From an uncultured Bacillota bacterium (GTDB lineage Bacteria; Bacillota_I; Bacilli_A; RF39; UBA660), in the NCBI GenBank assembly GCA_945867665.1, contig CAMBIR010000003.1, positions 82,757 through 124,891 on the forward strand: DNA of 42,135 bases, in the 5' to 3' direction. A model generated the notes under the pieces. It saw nothing but the letters and a program-made list of their open reading frames with translations, had not been told where the DNA came from and made no database searches. Made by a program: the position numbers and the translations under genes. Below, piece by piece: positions 17,201-25,400 of this stretch; position 1 is the first letter of the stretch; the number at the start of each line of letters is the position of its first letter.

Positions 17201-17528
17201 TTAAAACATATTCCTTCAAAAGAAGACGTATTAAAATATAGCACAAATATACCCATTAGTCAAATCTTAGAAAAAGAAAATACTTAAAAATATGATTAAC
17301 TTGTGATAACTTGTATTTAGTAGCCAACAAATAAAAAAAATTAATACTCTTTTGATATAAAAAAAGATTTGAAAAAAAACTGCGAATAATAATTAGAAAA
17401 TACCATAGTAGAAGAAAAATTTATTAGTAAATTTAAATAAAATTAGGTTTTCAAATTTTAATATTTATGATACAACATAGATAAAAAACCGAATTAAAGC
17501 AATAATAATTTATGAAAGAAGGAAAAAA
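17201..17528. other. AT-rich divergent intergenic region
   Basis: About 330 bp between divergent gpsB and the HAD-like gene. Apart from the gpsB promoter at its left edge I see only very AT-rich sequence with no convincing ORF, hairpin or repeat. A weak plus-strand promoter may exist near 17448-17480 for the next gene, but its -10 is poor. Confidence 0.5.
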
Positions 17529-18062
17529 ATGAAAGAAAATTTACCTAACAAAGAAAGCGTCACCGTATTTTTTTGTGATATCTATGGTACCATTGATGGC
17601 GGTTTTTGTGATGAAGACATCCAAAAGTTTACAAAATTACTCAAAAAATTAAAAGAAAAACATCATAGCGATTACCTAATTTTTAGTATGTTATCTACAG
17701 AAAAACCAAGCATTGTCGCCATTTATGAAAAAGAAATATCAAAATACTTTGATGAAAATATCATTCTAGCAAAAAAAAACCATAATCAAGAAAAATTAAG
17801 AGAGTCAAAAGTATCATGTGCCATTCAATATCTCCATGAGTTAAAAGAAAATTTTAACATTGACTCTGTCTATTGTGCCGACGATACCGTCATTTTACAA
17901 GAAATGTTTAGTGAAACATTACAACATACAGAAGGAATTTCTCTAAATACAATTATCCCACAAAAGAAAGAAAATAACCTTAACTTTATTAATGAAGAAA
18001 TTGAAAAAAGATTTATTATCAAAAATTTTAAGCGAAATAAAAAAGTAGCAATTAAAAGTTAA
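17529..18062 (+). CDS. Putative HAD-like protein of unknown function
   Basis: 177-residue soluble protein. Near the N-terminus FFCDIYGTIDGG resembles HAD motif I in the DxYGT form of haloacid dehalogenases, with D17 as the possible nucleophile. Later, YCADDTVILQEMF could be the acidic motif IV, and Lys-rich helices lie between. A clear motif II Ser/Thr (FSMLSTEKP, about residue 57) fits. The cap domain is absent and the C-terminus is basic. Substrate cannot be guessed. The ribosome site is GAAGGAAAAAA. It is the second of only two plus-strand genes and runs into the terminator of the convergent LCP gene. It might instead be a degenerate, non-catalytic relative. Confidence 0.65.
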   Translation: MKENLPNKESVTVFFCDIYGTIDGGFCDEDIQKFTKLLKKLKEKHHSDYLIFSMLSTEKPSIVAIYEKEISKYFDENIILAKKNHNQEKLRESKVSCAIQYLHELKENFNIDSVYCADDTVILQEMFSETLQHTEGISLNTIIPQKKENNLNFINEEIEKRFIIKNFKRNKKVAIKS

Positions 18063-18097
18063 AAAAGAAAGATGAACAATACTTTTCTATTCATCTT
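18061..18097 (-). terminator. Terminator of the LCP gene
   Basis: Stem AAGATGAA/TTCATCTT with a 13-nt loop, followed on the minus strand by TCTTTTTT. It overlaps the LCP stop codon and may also serve the convergent HAD-like gene. Confidence 0.7.
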
Positions 18098-20090
18098 CCA
18101 AATAACTATCATTATCTTCACTATTTTCTAAATTATCATCTTTTTTTGTAGAACTATTATCATTATTCCCCTCATTATCAAGAGAATCATCTCCATTAGG
18201 TTTAGAATTATCCTCTATTTTTTCAATAATCTCAACATTCTGAGTATCTTTTACAATATATCCCTGATAAGTGATTTCATAAGTAATCGTATAATTCCCC
18301 TTATCTAATTTAGAAACATAAAAAACTAAATCCTTATAATTATCATAACTCTTCCCATTAATAATAAAGTTTTCTTTAACCCCACTATTCTTAGTAACAT
18401 CAACTCCATCATAAGATAAAGTATATCCATAATAAGTAAAAGAAGAATCAGTATTTTTATCATAACAAACCTTACTTTTCCCTAATTTTATTTCAAGTCC
18501 CTTTTTAGTACTATCATGACTAGTAGTAGACTCACTATTAGTAGACTCACTATATGAATTTCCAGTACTTGAACTCTCTGATGTATCTGTCCTTGTTACT
18601 CGATTAGCCGTTGTGGCTCCCTCTTCAACCATCTCTTTATCCAGTTTCTCTCCTTCAAGAACCTTATTAATAAGTTCATGAGCATATGAAACACTACTTT
18701 CCTCTGGAAGCATGACATAAGCCTTCGTCGAAGGAGCAGAATAAGTATAATTCTTAGAATCACTACCATTTAAACTATTCGTAACAATATTCCAACTATA
18801 ATTTTTAGACATCTGCATCTTCACTAAAGAAGTAAGTCTCGACATCTTCATATTCGTAACAAAACTATTTTTCATAGAATCTAATAATTTACTATACTTT
18901 GTAATAATAGCCTTACTCGTACACTTATCAAAAATAGCCTTCAAAAGTGCCTGCTGGTCTTTTATTCTCTGCCTATCCCCAGTTGCAAACGCCTTTCTTT
19001 CCCTTGCAAAAGATAAAGCCTCTTCCCCATTAACAGCATTATATCCCTTAGTATAATGATACTGATCAATCGAAGTAAAATCATAGTCAGAATAGACATT
19101 AACCCCACCAATTGCATTAACAATATCAACAACACTACTAAAATTTACCTTAACATAATAATTAATCTTAATATCTAACAAATCCTCTATCGTCTGAATA
19201 GACATATCCGTACCATATAATCCCGCATGGGTAAGTTTATCTGGATATCCACTCTTACCATGCAACTTCACATAATAATCTCTTGGAATCGAAGTAAGTA
19301 AAATTTGTTGCGTTGCTGGATTAACTGTAACAACCATATTAACATCACTTCTAGAAACACTAGAAATCTCACCATAAGTATCAATTCCACTAATATAAAC
19401 ACTAAAAGGACTCTTTGTAACATTGGTATCCAAAGAAATATCCGAAACTTTCTTTACAATTGTAAACCCATAAATTTTCCTTGTTATCTCTTTAAAACTC
19501 TTTCCTTCTACCGAAATATTTTCATTTAAAATTTCTAAATAAGAATTTTCAATCAAAATAGCAGTCACCTTTTTATCGATTAGAGCATTCGCCAACTTTT
19601 CGCTATCTTCATATCCAGAAGAAGTTAACTCCTCCTTACTCATCACTTTCTTTAAAGCTTCCTTTCCTTCCTCACTGCCATTATCTAAATAACCAAGTTT
19701 TTTTGAAGAAATATCCTTTAACTTCTTATAATTTTCCTCCTTCAATACCAATACAGAATAATTATAAGTTTTATAATTAAGATTCAAATTACTTAAAAGT
19801 CCAGTTGTCTTTCCTAAATAAAAATCAAATAAAGAAAAGACGAAAATGCATAGCATTGAAAGAAAACATCCTATCTTCTTTCTCTTCGTTCGATATAACA
19901 TCAAGAAAAGAATACTATCAATAAGCAAAACTACAAAAATGACAAGCATTAAATAAAAGTCACTCAAAACATTTAAAAAAACTAAATTTCCAATAAAGAA
20001 AAGTGTCACAATAAGAAGAATAAGAGACACAATCTTATAAATAAACGGTATTCGTTTCTTCTTTTTTTTATCCTTCACGTTAAACATCAC
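18087..20090 (-). CDS. LytR-CpsA-Psr (LCP) family wall polymer ligase with long C-terminal extension
   Basis: LCP proteins attach teichoic acids or other polymers to peptidoglycan outside the cell. Here three N-terminal membrane spans (about 15-105) precede an extracytoplasmic region (about 110-205, KLGYLDNGSEEGKEAL...) and the LCP domain (about 230-420) with VNPATQQILLTSIPRDYYV, KLTHAGLYG, YYVKVNFSSVVDIVNAIGG, and FARERKAFATGDRQRIKDQQ holding the conserved Arg residues. After about residue 490 come a Ser/Thr-rich linker, an Ig-like beta domain (about 525-630) and an Asp/Glu/Asn-rich tail. At 667 residues it is about twice a minimal LCP protein. The start is uncertain: GTG 20090, ATG 20087 or GTG 20078; AAGGTGATG best fits GTG 20078. 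Confidence 0.92.
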   Translation of the reverse strand: MMFNVKDKKKKKRIPFIYKIVSLILLIVTLFFIGNLVFLNVLSDFYLMLVIFVVLLIDSILFLMLYRTKRKKIGCFLSMLCIFVFSLFDFYLGKTTGLLSNLNLNYKTYNYSVLVLKEENYKKLKDISSKKLGYLDNGSEEGKEALKKVMSKEELTSSGYEDSEKLANALIDKKVTAILIENSYLEILNENISVEGKSFKEITRKIYGFTIVKKVSDISLDTNVTKSPFSVYISGIDTYGEISSVSRSDVNMVVTVNPATQQILLTSIPRDYYVKLHGKSGYPDKLTHAGLYGTDMSIQTIEDLLDIKINYYVKVNFSSVVDIVNAIGGVNVYSDYDFTSIDQYHYTKGYNAVNGEEALSFARERKAFATGDRQRIKDQQALLKAIFDKCTSKAIITKYSKLLDSMKNSFVTNMKMSRLTSLVKMQMSKNYSWNIVTNSLNGSDSKNYTYSAPSTKAYVMLPEESSVSYAHELINKVLEGEKLDKEMVEEGATTANRVTRTDTSESSSTGNSYSESTNSESTTSHDSTKKGLEIKLGKSKVCYDKNTDSSFTYYGYTLSYDGVDVTKNSGVKENFIINGKSYDNYKDLVFYVSKLDKGNYTITYEITYQGYIVKDTQNVEIIEKIEDNSKPNGDDSLDNEGNNDNSSTKKDDNLENSEDNDSYLEDE

Positions 20091-20110
20091 CTTTTTCTTA
20101 AATTTCTTCT

Positions 20111-20139
20111 ATCGTAACACGTCTAAAAAATAAAGTCTA
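20111..20139 (-). promoter_or_regulatory. Promoter of the LCP gene
   Basis: Minus-strand TAGACT, 17-bp spacer, TACGAT, about 20-30 bp before the start. Confidence 0.6.
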
Positions 20140-20184
20140 TAAATAAAAAATTTTTTTTAAAACTAGACACATTATTGTAAAGTA

Positions 20185-20502
20185 TTATTTAACGAATCGC
20201 ATAAACACTTTAAAACCATCCGACAAAAAGGTCTTTAAATACCCATTTACCTTCAAACTAACTCTAGTCGTAGAACGAGTCAAAGGACTTGAATAATCAA
20301 CCACAGTATCCTCCAAATACTTACTCAAATCCATATCTTCTCCATTCTTAACGTCCTCTTCAAAACGTTTTATCTCCTCTTCTGTCAAATTTTTCTTCTT
20401 CCCTAAATTATATTCATAATAACCCGTTTTTTCAATCAAGTAAGCCCCTAAAAAAGCAAAAAGAAAAAGAAAAAAAATTAACTTAATCACTTTTTTCGCC
20501 AT
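20185..20502 (-). CDS. Small membrane-anchored protein, unknown
   Basis: 105 residues: a short basic N-terminus (MAKKVIK), one hydrophobic segment (about 7-23, LIFFLFLFAFLGAYLIE), then a hydrophilic extracytoplasmic part with an acidic stretch (NLTEEEIKRFEEDVKNGEDM) and a basic, hydrophobic C-terminus. I do not recognise a family. It starts five bases after the stop of the SpoIIP-like gene, whose end carries its GGGGGATGAG ribosome site, so the two are one unit. A role with the SpoIIP-like amidase in wall or sporulation work is a guess from position only. Confidence 0.75.
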   Translation of the reverse strand: MAKKVIKLIFFLFLFAFLGAYLIEKTGYYEYNLGKKKNLTEEEIKRFEEDVKNGEDMDLSKYLEDTVVDYSSPLTRSTTRVSLKVNGYLKTFLSDGFKVFMRFVK

Positions 20503-20507
20503 TCAGC

Positions 20508-21536
20508 TCATCCCCCTTTAATATATTTCGAAAAAACATCCGCCATCGCCTCTAGAGTACAATAAACCTCACTAAACTCATTATCAATACCCCCAACTTC
20601 AAATAACAAAGTATTTGGACTAAAATCCTGATTATAAACTCCATTTACCTTAATTCCTGTCTTTAGCATAATTCCCCTAGATAAATTAGGATAATATTGA
20701 TCAAACAAACGATTAATAGCCAAAGCAAATTGATAATTACTCTCCCAAGTACTATAATCTTGCCCCACCACCAAAAGTATTTTTGCATAACTCTTACCAT
20801 TAATCAGTACCGTTGAATATTCTTTTGTAATACTATCTCTATGAATATCAATAAAATATTTTAAACTAGAATACTTCTCTCGAGCACTCTCCATAAGTGT
20901 CCTTGAAGCCTGATAAGAATAAGAGTAATTCCAATTATTTTTTTTTAAAATATCACTCATCTTCTCCTCTTCAACAATAGAAGAAATTCCTAACTTCTCC
21001 AAATTTTCTCTTAATACATAACTCGCCATCATAACATTCGGCGTAATCCCATAAATATCTAAAGAAGAAGCACTATAATTTTCTAACTGATGCGAATTAT
21101 AAAAATAAATAATTGGATCAACCACCACCTTAGGATTAGGATCATTGATATAGTCACTCACTTCCATCAAAGTATCCATATCACTATAATCATCATTATA
21201 TTCTAGTTGAATCGTTTTACTTTTATTCTCATCTCTACTTCGAAAAATACTTCCATTTAATATTGTCTTCGGATTTCGAAAATCAATTTGAAATAAAAAC
21301 TTCATTGTAGCATTAACCAAATTTGTTGTTTTATAATGCGATAAAATATTAGCATTTCCCGTTGAAACAAGCAAATTAATAAATTCTTCATTAGATACCT
21401 TTCTATTTTTCTTAACCGAATAATAAAAAGCAGAAGAAAAACCAAAATAAATAAAAATAAGACAAATGCCTATCTTTAATCTTCTAAAAAACTTCTTTCT
21501 TTTTGGATTCTTTAAATTCATTCGTTTGTGTGCCAT
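20508..21536 (-). CDS. spoIIP: SpoIIP-like peptidoglycan amidase
   Basis: SpoIIP is the membrane-anchored amidase/endopeptidase that thins septal peptidoglycan at engulfment in sporulating Firmicutes. Visible here: an N-terminal membrane span after a basic stretch (MAHKRMNLKNPKRKKFFRRL), then YFYNSHQLENY (possible zinc His and Glu; classical members have HTHxxE/NTHQTEEY), NVMMASYVLRENLEKLGI, NWNYSYSYQASRTLME, FIDIHRDS (second His), KILLVVG, and YNQDFSPNTLLFEVGG with the catalytic Glu. The start at 21536 is chosen over 21596 because GGTGATAAG lies before it and the basic-hydrophobic N-terminus then follows at once. It pairs with the small membrane gene downstream. No other sporulation gene is in the window, so a non-sporulation wall role is possible. 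Confidence 0.85.
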   Translation of the reverse strand: MAHKRMNLKNPKRKKFFRRLKIGICLIFIYFGFSSAFYYSVKKNRKVSNEEFINLLVSTGNANILSHYKTTNLVNATMKFLFQIDFRNPKTILNGSIFRSRDENKSKTIQLEYNDDYSDMDTLMEVSDYINDPNPKVVVDPIIYFYNSHQLENYSASSLDIYGITPNVMMASYVLRENLEKLGISSIVEEEKMSDILKKNNWNYSYSYQASRTLMESAREKYSSLKYFIDIHRDSITKEYSTVLINGKSYAKILLVVGQDYSTWESNYQFALAINRLFDQYYPNLSRGIMLKTGIKVNGVYNQDFSPNTLLFEVGGIDNEFSEVYCTLEAMADVFSKYIKGG

Positions 21537-21570
21537 CTTATCACCCAATACCAATATAGAGGAAAAAAGA

Positions 21571-21601
21571 AAAAAATATTGTCGAGTTAAAAACAATATT
21601 T
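21571..21601 (-). terminator. Terminator after the metallopeptidase-tag-cls fragment unit
   Basis: Minus-strand stem AAATATTGT/ACAATATTT with loop TTTTAACTCG, then a T run. It lies just downstream of the cls fragment. Confidence 0.8.
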
Positions 21602-21604
21602 ACT

Positions 21605-21811
21605 TTATTTTTCAAGAAAAATGAACCTTTTAGCCCGCCTTAACTCTTTTAATAAAGAAGTGCCCCATTCTAGAGTAGTATCAAAATAAATTCCTTTTCC
21701 ACTACTTAAAAAGTAATAAAAAAAAGAAAGTAACTGTTTAACTAGTTGTATCCATCCTCTCACTTTCTTTTTAAAAGCATAAAAGGCTAGAATATCAGTC
21801 CGCATAATCAT
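21605..21811 (-). pseudogene. Probable N-terminal remnant of a cardiolipin synthase-like gene
   Basis: 68-codon frame overlapping the tag stop by ATGA. The end, SSGKGIYFDTTLEWGTSLL followed by ELRRAKRFIFLEK, looks like the point in phospholipase D-family cardiolipin synthases where a membrane N-terminus passes into the first catalytic domain (typical form: F..LL..I..AKKFIHLEY). The chain stops there, before either HKD motif, and the downstream sequence holds only a terminator. I therefore read it as the leftover of a truncated cls gene. It could instead be a real small protein translated with tag. The similarity is from memory of the family and short. Confidence 0.5.
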
Positions 21812-22353
21812 TTTTCTTCTCTATATAAAAAACAATTCTTATCATGCGAATAAATGATGCCTATTGCTTGCAGGTAAGAATAAATAATAGTAGAACCAAC
21901 AAATTTCATTCCACGTACTTTTAAGTCATTGCTAATATTATCGGATAATTCATTTGTTGTTTTTCCAACTTCACAAATAATTTTACCCTTTGTAAATGTT
22001 TCTAGATAATGATAAAAGGTTCCATATTCTTTTTTGATTTCTATAAATATTTTAGCATTATTAATACTTGCTCTTATTTTTAATTGATTACGAATAATTT
22101 TTTTATTTTGTAATAATTCTTGTATCTTTTCCTCAGAGTAATTAGCAATCTTTTCTGCATTAAAATTATCGTATGCTAATCTAAAACAATCTCTTTTATT
22201 TAAAATACACTCCCAAGAAAGTCCTGCTTGAAAAGACTCTAAAATGAGCATTTCAAATAAATAATCATCACTTTTTTTTAATCTTCCCCATTCATTATCA
22301 TGATATTCTATATATTTTTCGTTATTTAAGTTACACCATTTACATCTTTGCAT
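21808..22353 (-). CDS. tag: DNA-3-methyladenine glycosylase I (Tag)
   Basis: Base-excision repair enzyme removing 3-methyladenine from alkylated DNA. The Tag signature is complete: MQRCKWCN with zinc Cys4, YHDNEWG with zinc His18, LILESFQAGLSW with the catalytic Glu, and the C-terminal zinc pair in IIYSHDKNC (His170, Cys174). Length 181 is normal. It starts three bases after the stop of the upstream HExxH gene, so both share a transcript; the combination gives no clear functional link. Confidence 0.93.
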   Translation of the reverse strand: MQRCKWCNLNNEKYIEYHDNEWGRLKKSDDYLFEMLILESFQAGLSWECILNKRDCFRLAYDNFNAEKIANYSEEKIQELLQNKKIIRNQLKIRASINNAKIFIEIKKEYGTFYHYLETFTKGKIICEVGKTTNELSDNISNDLKVRGMKFVGSTIIYSYLQAIGIIYSHDKNCFLYREEK

Positions 22354-22355
22354 TT

Positions 22356-23285
22356 TTATCTTCCTTTAATACTTTTTTTGGAATTTTCTGAATATTTTTC
22401 TAAAATTGAATGAATAGCTTTTTCTTGAACACTTTTTTCCATAAGTAATTTTTCTTCTGATAATTCAAGAGCATTGGCAATATCATAAATCAAGAATTCA
22501 TTACTACAGCGAATGCTACATGTTTTTAATATTTCTAAAAAATACTGAATTGAACTTTCTTTGGATAAACAATATTTTTCTGAAATGATTTCCATTATAC
22601 CTCGAACAAATAGATAAGAAGATAGATAAGATAATCTAAAAGAACAAGATTTACCTGGTAAGATTGGATCATCTCCATAAGTTCTTTCTCTTGATTTTTT
22701 TATTAGTTCTTTCATACTATATATTTTGTCTTTATCTAAACTAACTAAAACTTCTTGATGAGATAAAAATTCTTCTTCTAAATCTAATCCAAATAATGGC
22801 AATGCCTCTGCAACTCCTTCAGAAATTGCTTGATTTCCTGCCATAAATTGTCCAAGAATAATATGTGAAAGTTCATGAATTTCATTTTCTATGCGTTCGA
22901 TTTCTTTATTGTTAATATCTTTGTTTTCTAAACAATTTTGACTTAGACCAAAAGCTAGATTAAATCCATCTAAATCATAACAAGTAACAGCTTTTCCTCC
23001 ACCTTTTTTTCCTTTTGAAAATGTAGATGGAACTTGTAGTAACTTAATAAAATTATCATCTGGAACAATATAAAGATAAAGAAAAGGTTTTGCATTACTG
23101 GGATACTTTATTTGTAATTTTTCTAACATTTCTAATTCTTTTTGAAGTCTAATTAGATAGTTTGTATATATTCCTTTATCATATTTTTTAGCTAATTCAC
23201 TTGATAGTCTTATTTTAATTTTTTTATTAAATATTCTTAATTCTGAATTTTTGATATACTCTCTTAATTCGTCTCTTTCATACAT
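22356..23285 (-). CDS. Putative gluzincin-type metallopeptidase, unrecognised family
   Basis: 309-residue soluble protein without signal peptide. About residues 138-142 read HELSH, an HExxH zinc site, inside the helix IENEIHELSHIILGQF. About 14 residues later comes AISEGVAEALPLFG, where the Glu of SEGxAE would be the third zinc ligand, the pattern of gluzincins. The N-terminal part is basic and helical; the C-terminal part (SFRLSYLSSYLFVRGIMEII) could hold a further substrate helix. I do not know the family or substrate. The ribosome site AAGGAG belongs to a 73-bp element that is also present near 25.8 kb. It is first in a unit with tag. Confidence 0.75.
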   Translation of the reverse strand: MYERDELREYIKNSELRIFNKKIKIRLSSELAKKYDKGIYTNYLIRLQKELEMLEKLQIKYPSNAKPFLYLYIVPDDNFIKLLQVPSTFSKGKKGGGKAVTCYDLDGFNLAFGLSQNCLENKDINNKEIERIENEIHELSHIILGQFMAGNQAISEGVAEALPLFGLDLEEEFLSHQEVLVSLDKDKIYSMKELIKKSRERTYGDDPILPGKSCSFRLSYLSSYLFVRGIMEIISEKYCLSKESSIQYFLEILKTCSIRCSNEFLIYDIANALELSEEKLLMEKSVQEKAIHSILEKYSENSKKSIKGR

Positions 23286-23291
23286 TTTTTA

Positions 23292-23364
23292 TTTCTCCTT
23301 TTTGGTTAAAATACTTAAATAGAATCATTCCTTAATAAAAAGAATTTGATGGTTAAGTATTTTC
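23292..23364 (-). repeat. 73-bp hairpin element, copy 1, in a 5' leader
   Basis: Identical over 73 bp to the copy at 25736-25808. The core has inverted ends AAAATACTTAA/TTAAGTATTTT (11 bp, perfect) around about 35 nt that can itself pair in part. It ends with the AAGGAG ribosome site of the downstream gene. It lies between the promoter and start of the HExxH gene, so it would be in its mRNA leader. Confidence 0.9.
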
Positions 23365-23377
23365 TTGTTCAAAAAAT

Positions 23378-23406
23378 AATATAACATAAATTTTTTTCTT
23401 TGACAA
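23378..23406 (-). promoter_or_regulatory. Promoter of the HExxH gene-tag unit
   Basis: Minus-strand TTGTCA, 17-bp spacer, TATATT. Transcription would begin just before the 73-bp hairpin element. Confidence 0.65.
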
Positions 23407-23420
23407 ACTTTAAAAGCAGT

Positions 23421-23456
23421 GAAAAAAAGAAGTTATTTTCTGAACAAAACTTCTTT
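23421..23456 (-). terminator. Terminator of the phosphorylase-GNAT unit
   Basis: Minus-strand stem AAAGAAGTT/AACTTCTTT with a 13-nt loop and a following T run. About 140 bp separate it from the GNAT stop; that stretch is plain AT-rich sequence. Confidence 0.7.
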
Positions 23457-23595
23457 AATTATGATTTTTTATATTTTATCTAACTTTAAAACATGACCAA
23501 TAAATTCTATTTTTTTAATATGAAATTCAATTATTACTATTTCATTTGGATATTATCCTTTTTATAACTTATAAATATTAAAAAACTTAATCTCT

Positions 23596-24144
23596 TTAAG
23601 TTAAATCACTCTTTGTAATTGAATAAATAACTAAATCATCATACCCATCAATTAATTTGTTTTTTCTTCTCTCTCTTAAAATACCATCTTTTTTCATTCC
23701 TGCTTTTTCCATTACTCGACCACTTGCTGGATTAGATGCATGATGTTTTGCTTCTACTAAATGAAAATTACATTCTTTAATTAAATATTCTATTACTATT
23801 TTTAATGTTTCAGTAGCATATCCTTTTCCCCAAAATTTTGATCCAAATACATATCCTAATTCACAGTTATTATGTTTCTTTCTTAATTCAATTACACTTA
23901 TATTCCCAATTATTTCGTGGTTATCTTTTAATTCTACAACCCAGTTATAACTTCCATTGCTATATTCATTAATCCATTCATTAATAATTTGTTTTGTTTC
24001 ATTATAATTTTTATGTGGATTAAATGAAACATATTTTGTTACCTTTTCATCATTTGCCCAATTATCAAACATTTTTATATAATCATTCTCATTAAATTTT
24101 CTTAATATTAATCTACTCGTTTCTAATGTCTTTGTATTATTCAT
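23596..24144 (-). CDS. GNAT acetyltransferase (RimJ/RimL type)
   Basis: N-acetyltransferase transferring acetyl from acetyl-CoA to an amine, of the ribosomal-protein-acetyltransferase-like branch. Features: LETSRLILRKFNENDY at the start, GNISVIELRKKHNNCELGYV, the acetyl-CoA loop FGSKFWGKGYATETLKIVI (Q/R-x-x-G-x-G/A form), and VEAKHHASNPASGRVMEKAG. 182 residues is typical. The ribosome site TAGGAGGTGA lies in the six-base gap after the phosphorylase-like gene, so they are co-transcribed. The acceptor is unknown; this branch also includes stress and antibiotic-modifying members. Confidence 0.9.
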   Translation of the reverse strand: MNNTKTLETSRLILRKFNENDYIKMFDNWANDEKVTKYVSFNPHKNYNETKQIINEWINEYSNGSYNWVVELKDNHEIIGNISVIELRKKHNNCELGYVFGSKFWGKGYATETLKIVIEYLIKECNFHLVEAKHHASNPASGRVMEKAGMKKDGILRERRKNKLIDGYDDLVIYSITKSDLT

Positions 24145-24150
24145 ATCACT

Positions 24151-24882
24151 TCACCTCCTAATAGATACTTTTTCTGGTTTATACTCTAAATAGCTAAAAT
24201 GATTCTTAATCGCAAATTCTAAATAATTATCTATTATATTATTCATTATAATAGGAATATTTGTTAAAAATACATTTAGTTGTCCTGCATGTGAATCTTC
24301 TTTTGTGGATTCATTTTCATTTGTAGGAAAATCACTAATTCCTTTTATAACTACACATTCAACATTATTTGCCTTACAAATATAAGCAATAGCTGCTGAT
24401 TCTGTATCTGCTACTTTTATATTGTTTTCTTTTAATTCTAAATAATCTTTCCACATAACAACTGGTTTATCTGCTGTTCCTAATGTTCCTATATTTAAAT
24501 TATTATAATTACTCATATCAAGATAAACAGTAAAAGAATCTTTGATTAATGGTTCTGTTTCTTTAACAGTACAATCATATTGAACTAGTTTATTAGGGAA
24601 AAATATATCTAAGTTTTTATATTTATCATCTATACCTGCACAAGTTCCTGCTACTATTATTTTATCTAGATTAAAATGATCTATCATATATTGAGTAGAT
24701 GCAGAACAATTCATTTTTCTTACTCCACATCTATAAAAGATTACATCTTCTCCATATAAGTTCGTTTTAAAATATTCTCCAAAGGGAAAGGGATTACAAT
24801 CTTTAATATTAATATTAAATTTATTTAATACTACTTCCCATTCTGTTTGTGCAGCAATGCTTATTCCTATCATAAATTTCAC
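24151..24882 (-). CDS. Nucleoside phosphorylase / MTA-SAH nucleosidase superfamily protein
   Basis: 243-residue enzyme of the PNP/UDP phosphorylase fold, which cleaves the N-glycosidic bond of nucleosides. Recognisable parts: an N-terminal strand (FMIGISIAAQTEWEVV), IIVAGTCAGIDDK in the purine/ribose site, VADTESAAIAYICKANNV (the ME/SA-type segment of the ribose site, with Glu), and VVIKGISDFP with the catalytic Asp. It lacks the exact motifs of Pfs or DeoD, so the substrate is open. It is the first gene of a unit with the GNAT gene; a TATAAT lies about 20 bp before the ribosome site AGGAAGTG. Confidence 0.85.
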   Translation of the reverse strand: MKFMIGISIAAQTEWEVVLNKFNINIKDCNPFPFGEYFKTNLYGEDVIFYRCGVRKMNCSASTQYMIDHFNLDKIIVAGTCAGIDDKYKNLDIFFPNKLVQYDCTVKETEPLIKDSFTVYLDMSNYNNLNIGTLGTADKPVVMWKDYLELKENNIKVADTESAAIAYICKANNVECVVIKGISDFPTNENESTKEDSHAGQLNVFLTNIPIIMNNIIDNYLEFAIKNHFSYLEYKPEKVSIRR

Positions 24883-24921
24883 TTCCTATCTTTTTCATTA
24901 TATCATAATTTTTTCGTTTTT

Positions 24922-24964
24922 TAATATAAAAAGCATAATACTTCTATATTAAGTTATTATGCTT
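24922..24964 (-). terminator. Terminator of the 143-aa orphan gene
   Basis: Minus-strand stem AAGCATAATA/TATTATGCTT (10 bp) followed by TTTATATT, a few bases after the stop codon. Confidence 0.75.
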
Positions 24965-24968
24965 CATA

Positions 24969-25400
24969 TTAATTAAATTGTCCTTTTTTTTGTTTTACTA
25001 ATATAGGACCTTTTTTCTTTGCCCATTTATATGGACTGCCTACACCATAATGATTTGGATCACTATCATAACCATTTTTATCATTAAATCCATATAAATA
25101 TGCCATATCATTACTATAGATAATCATTCTATGTTGTTTCAAATAATCAAATAAATTGTTATCTATATCATAATTTCCGATTAATTCTTGTTGGTTTTTA
25201 TCTTTTCCTTCTGTTGGTGTAATATAAGTATAATATGAACCTTTTTTACTTAAAACAAATCTTGGTTTAAGATCTATTCTACTAAACGATCTTAAATTTA
25301 ATGCTGGACAATCTATTGTATTATTATTAAACACAATAAATTCAAAAGTAATACCATTAAAAGTTGTTGCATAAAATCTTCCAATTTCTTGTCTTTCCAT
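24969..25400 (-). CDS. 143-aa protein of unknown function behind a structured leader
   Basis: I do not recognise this protein. It has no signal or membrane span. The first half looks like beta strands (IGRFYATTFNGITFEFIVF, RFVLSKKGSYYTYITP); the second half contains a helix (LFDYLKQHRMIIYS) and an aromatic/Gly-Asp stretch (MAYLYGFNDKNGYDSDPNHY) before a basic tail. The ribosome site is AAGGAAGTG. It is monocistronic: strong promoter at 25598-25625, a leader of about 190 nt with a tandem 44-bp duplication, and a terminator after the stop. That much regulatory sequence for one small gene is unusual and suggests the product is made under a specific condition. Confidence 0.75.
   Translation of the reverse strand: MERQEIGRFYATTFNGITFEFIVFNNNTIDCPALNLRSFSRIDLKPRFVLSKKGSYYTYITPTEGKDKNQQELIGNYDIDNNLFDYLKQHRMIIYSNDMAYLYGFNDKNGYDSDPNHYGVGSPYKWAKKKGPILVKQKKGQFN

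Noticed and set aside
19305..19529. Plus-strand 74-codon frame in the LCP gene
   Set aside because: Antisense to the LCP domain and lacking a start signal.
21605..21811. Treating the 68-codon frame as an intact new small protein
   Set aside because: Its C-terminal part resembles the start of the first cardiolipin synthase domain and stops before any catalytic motif, so a remnant is more likely.
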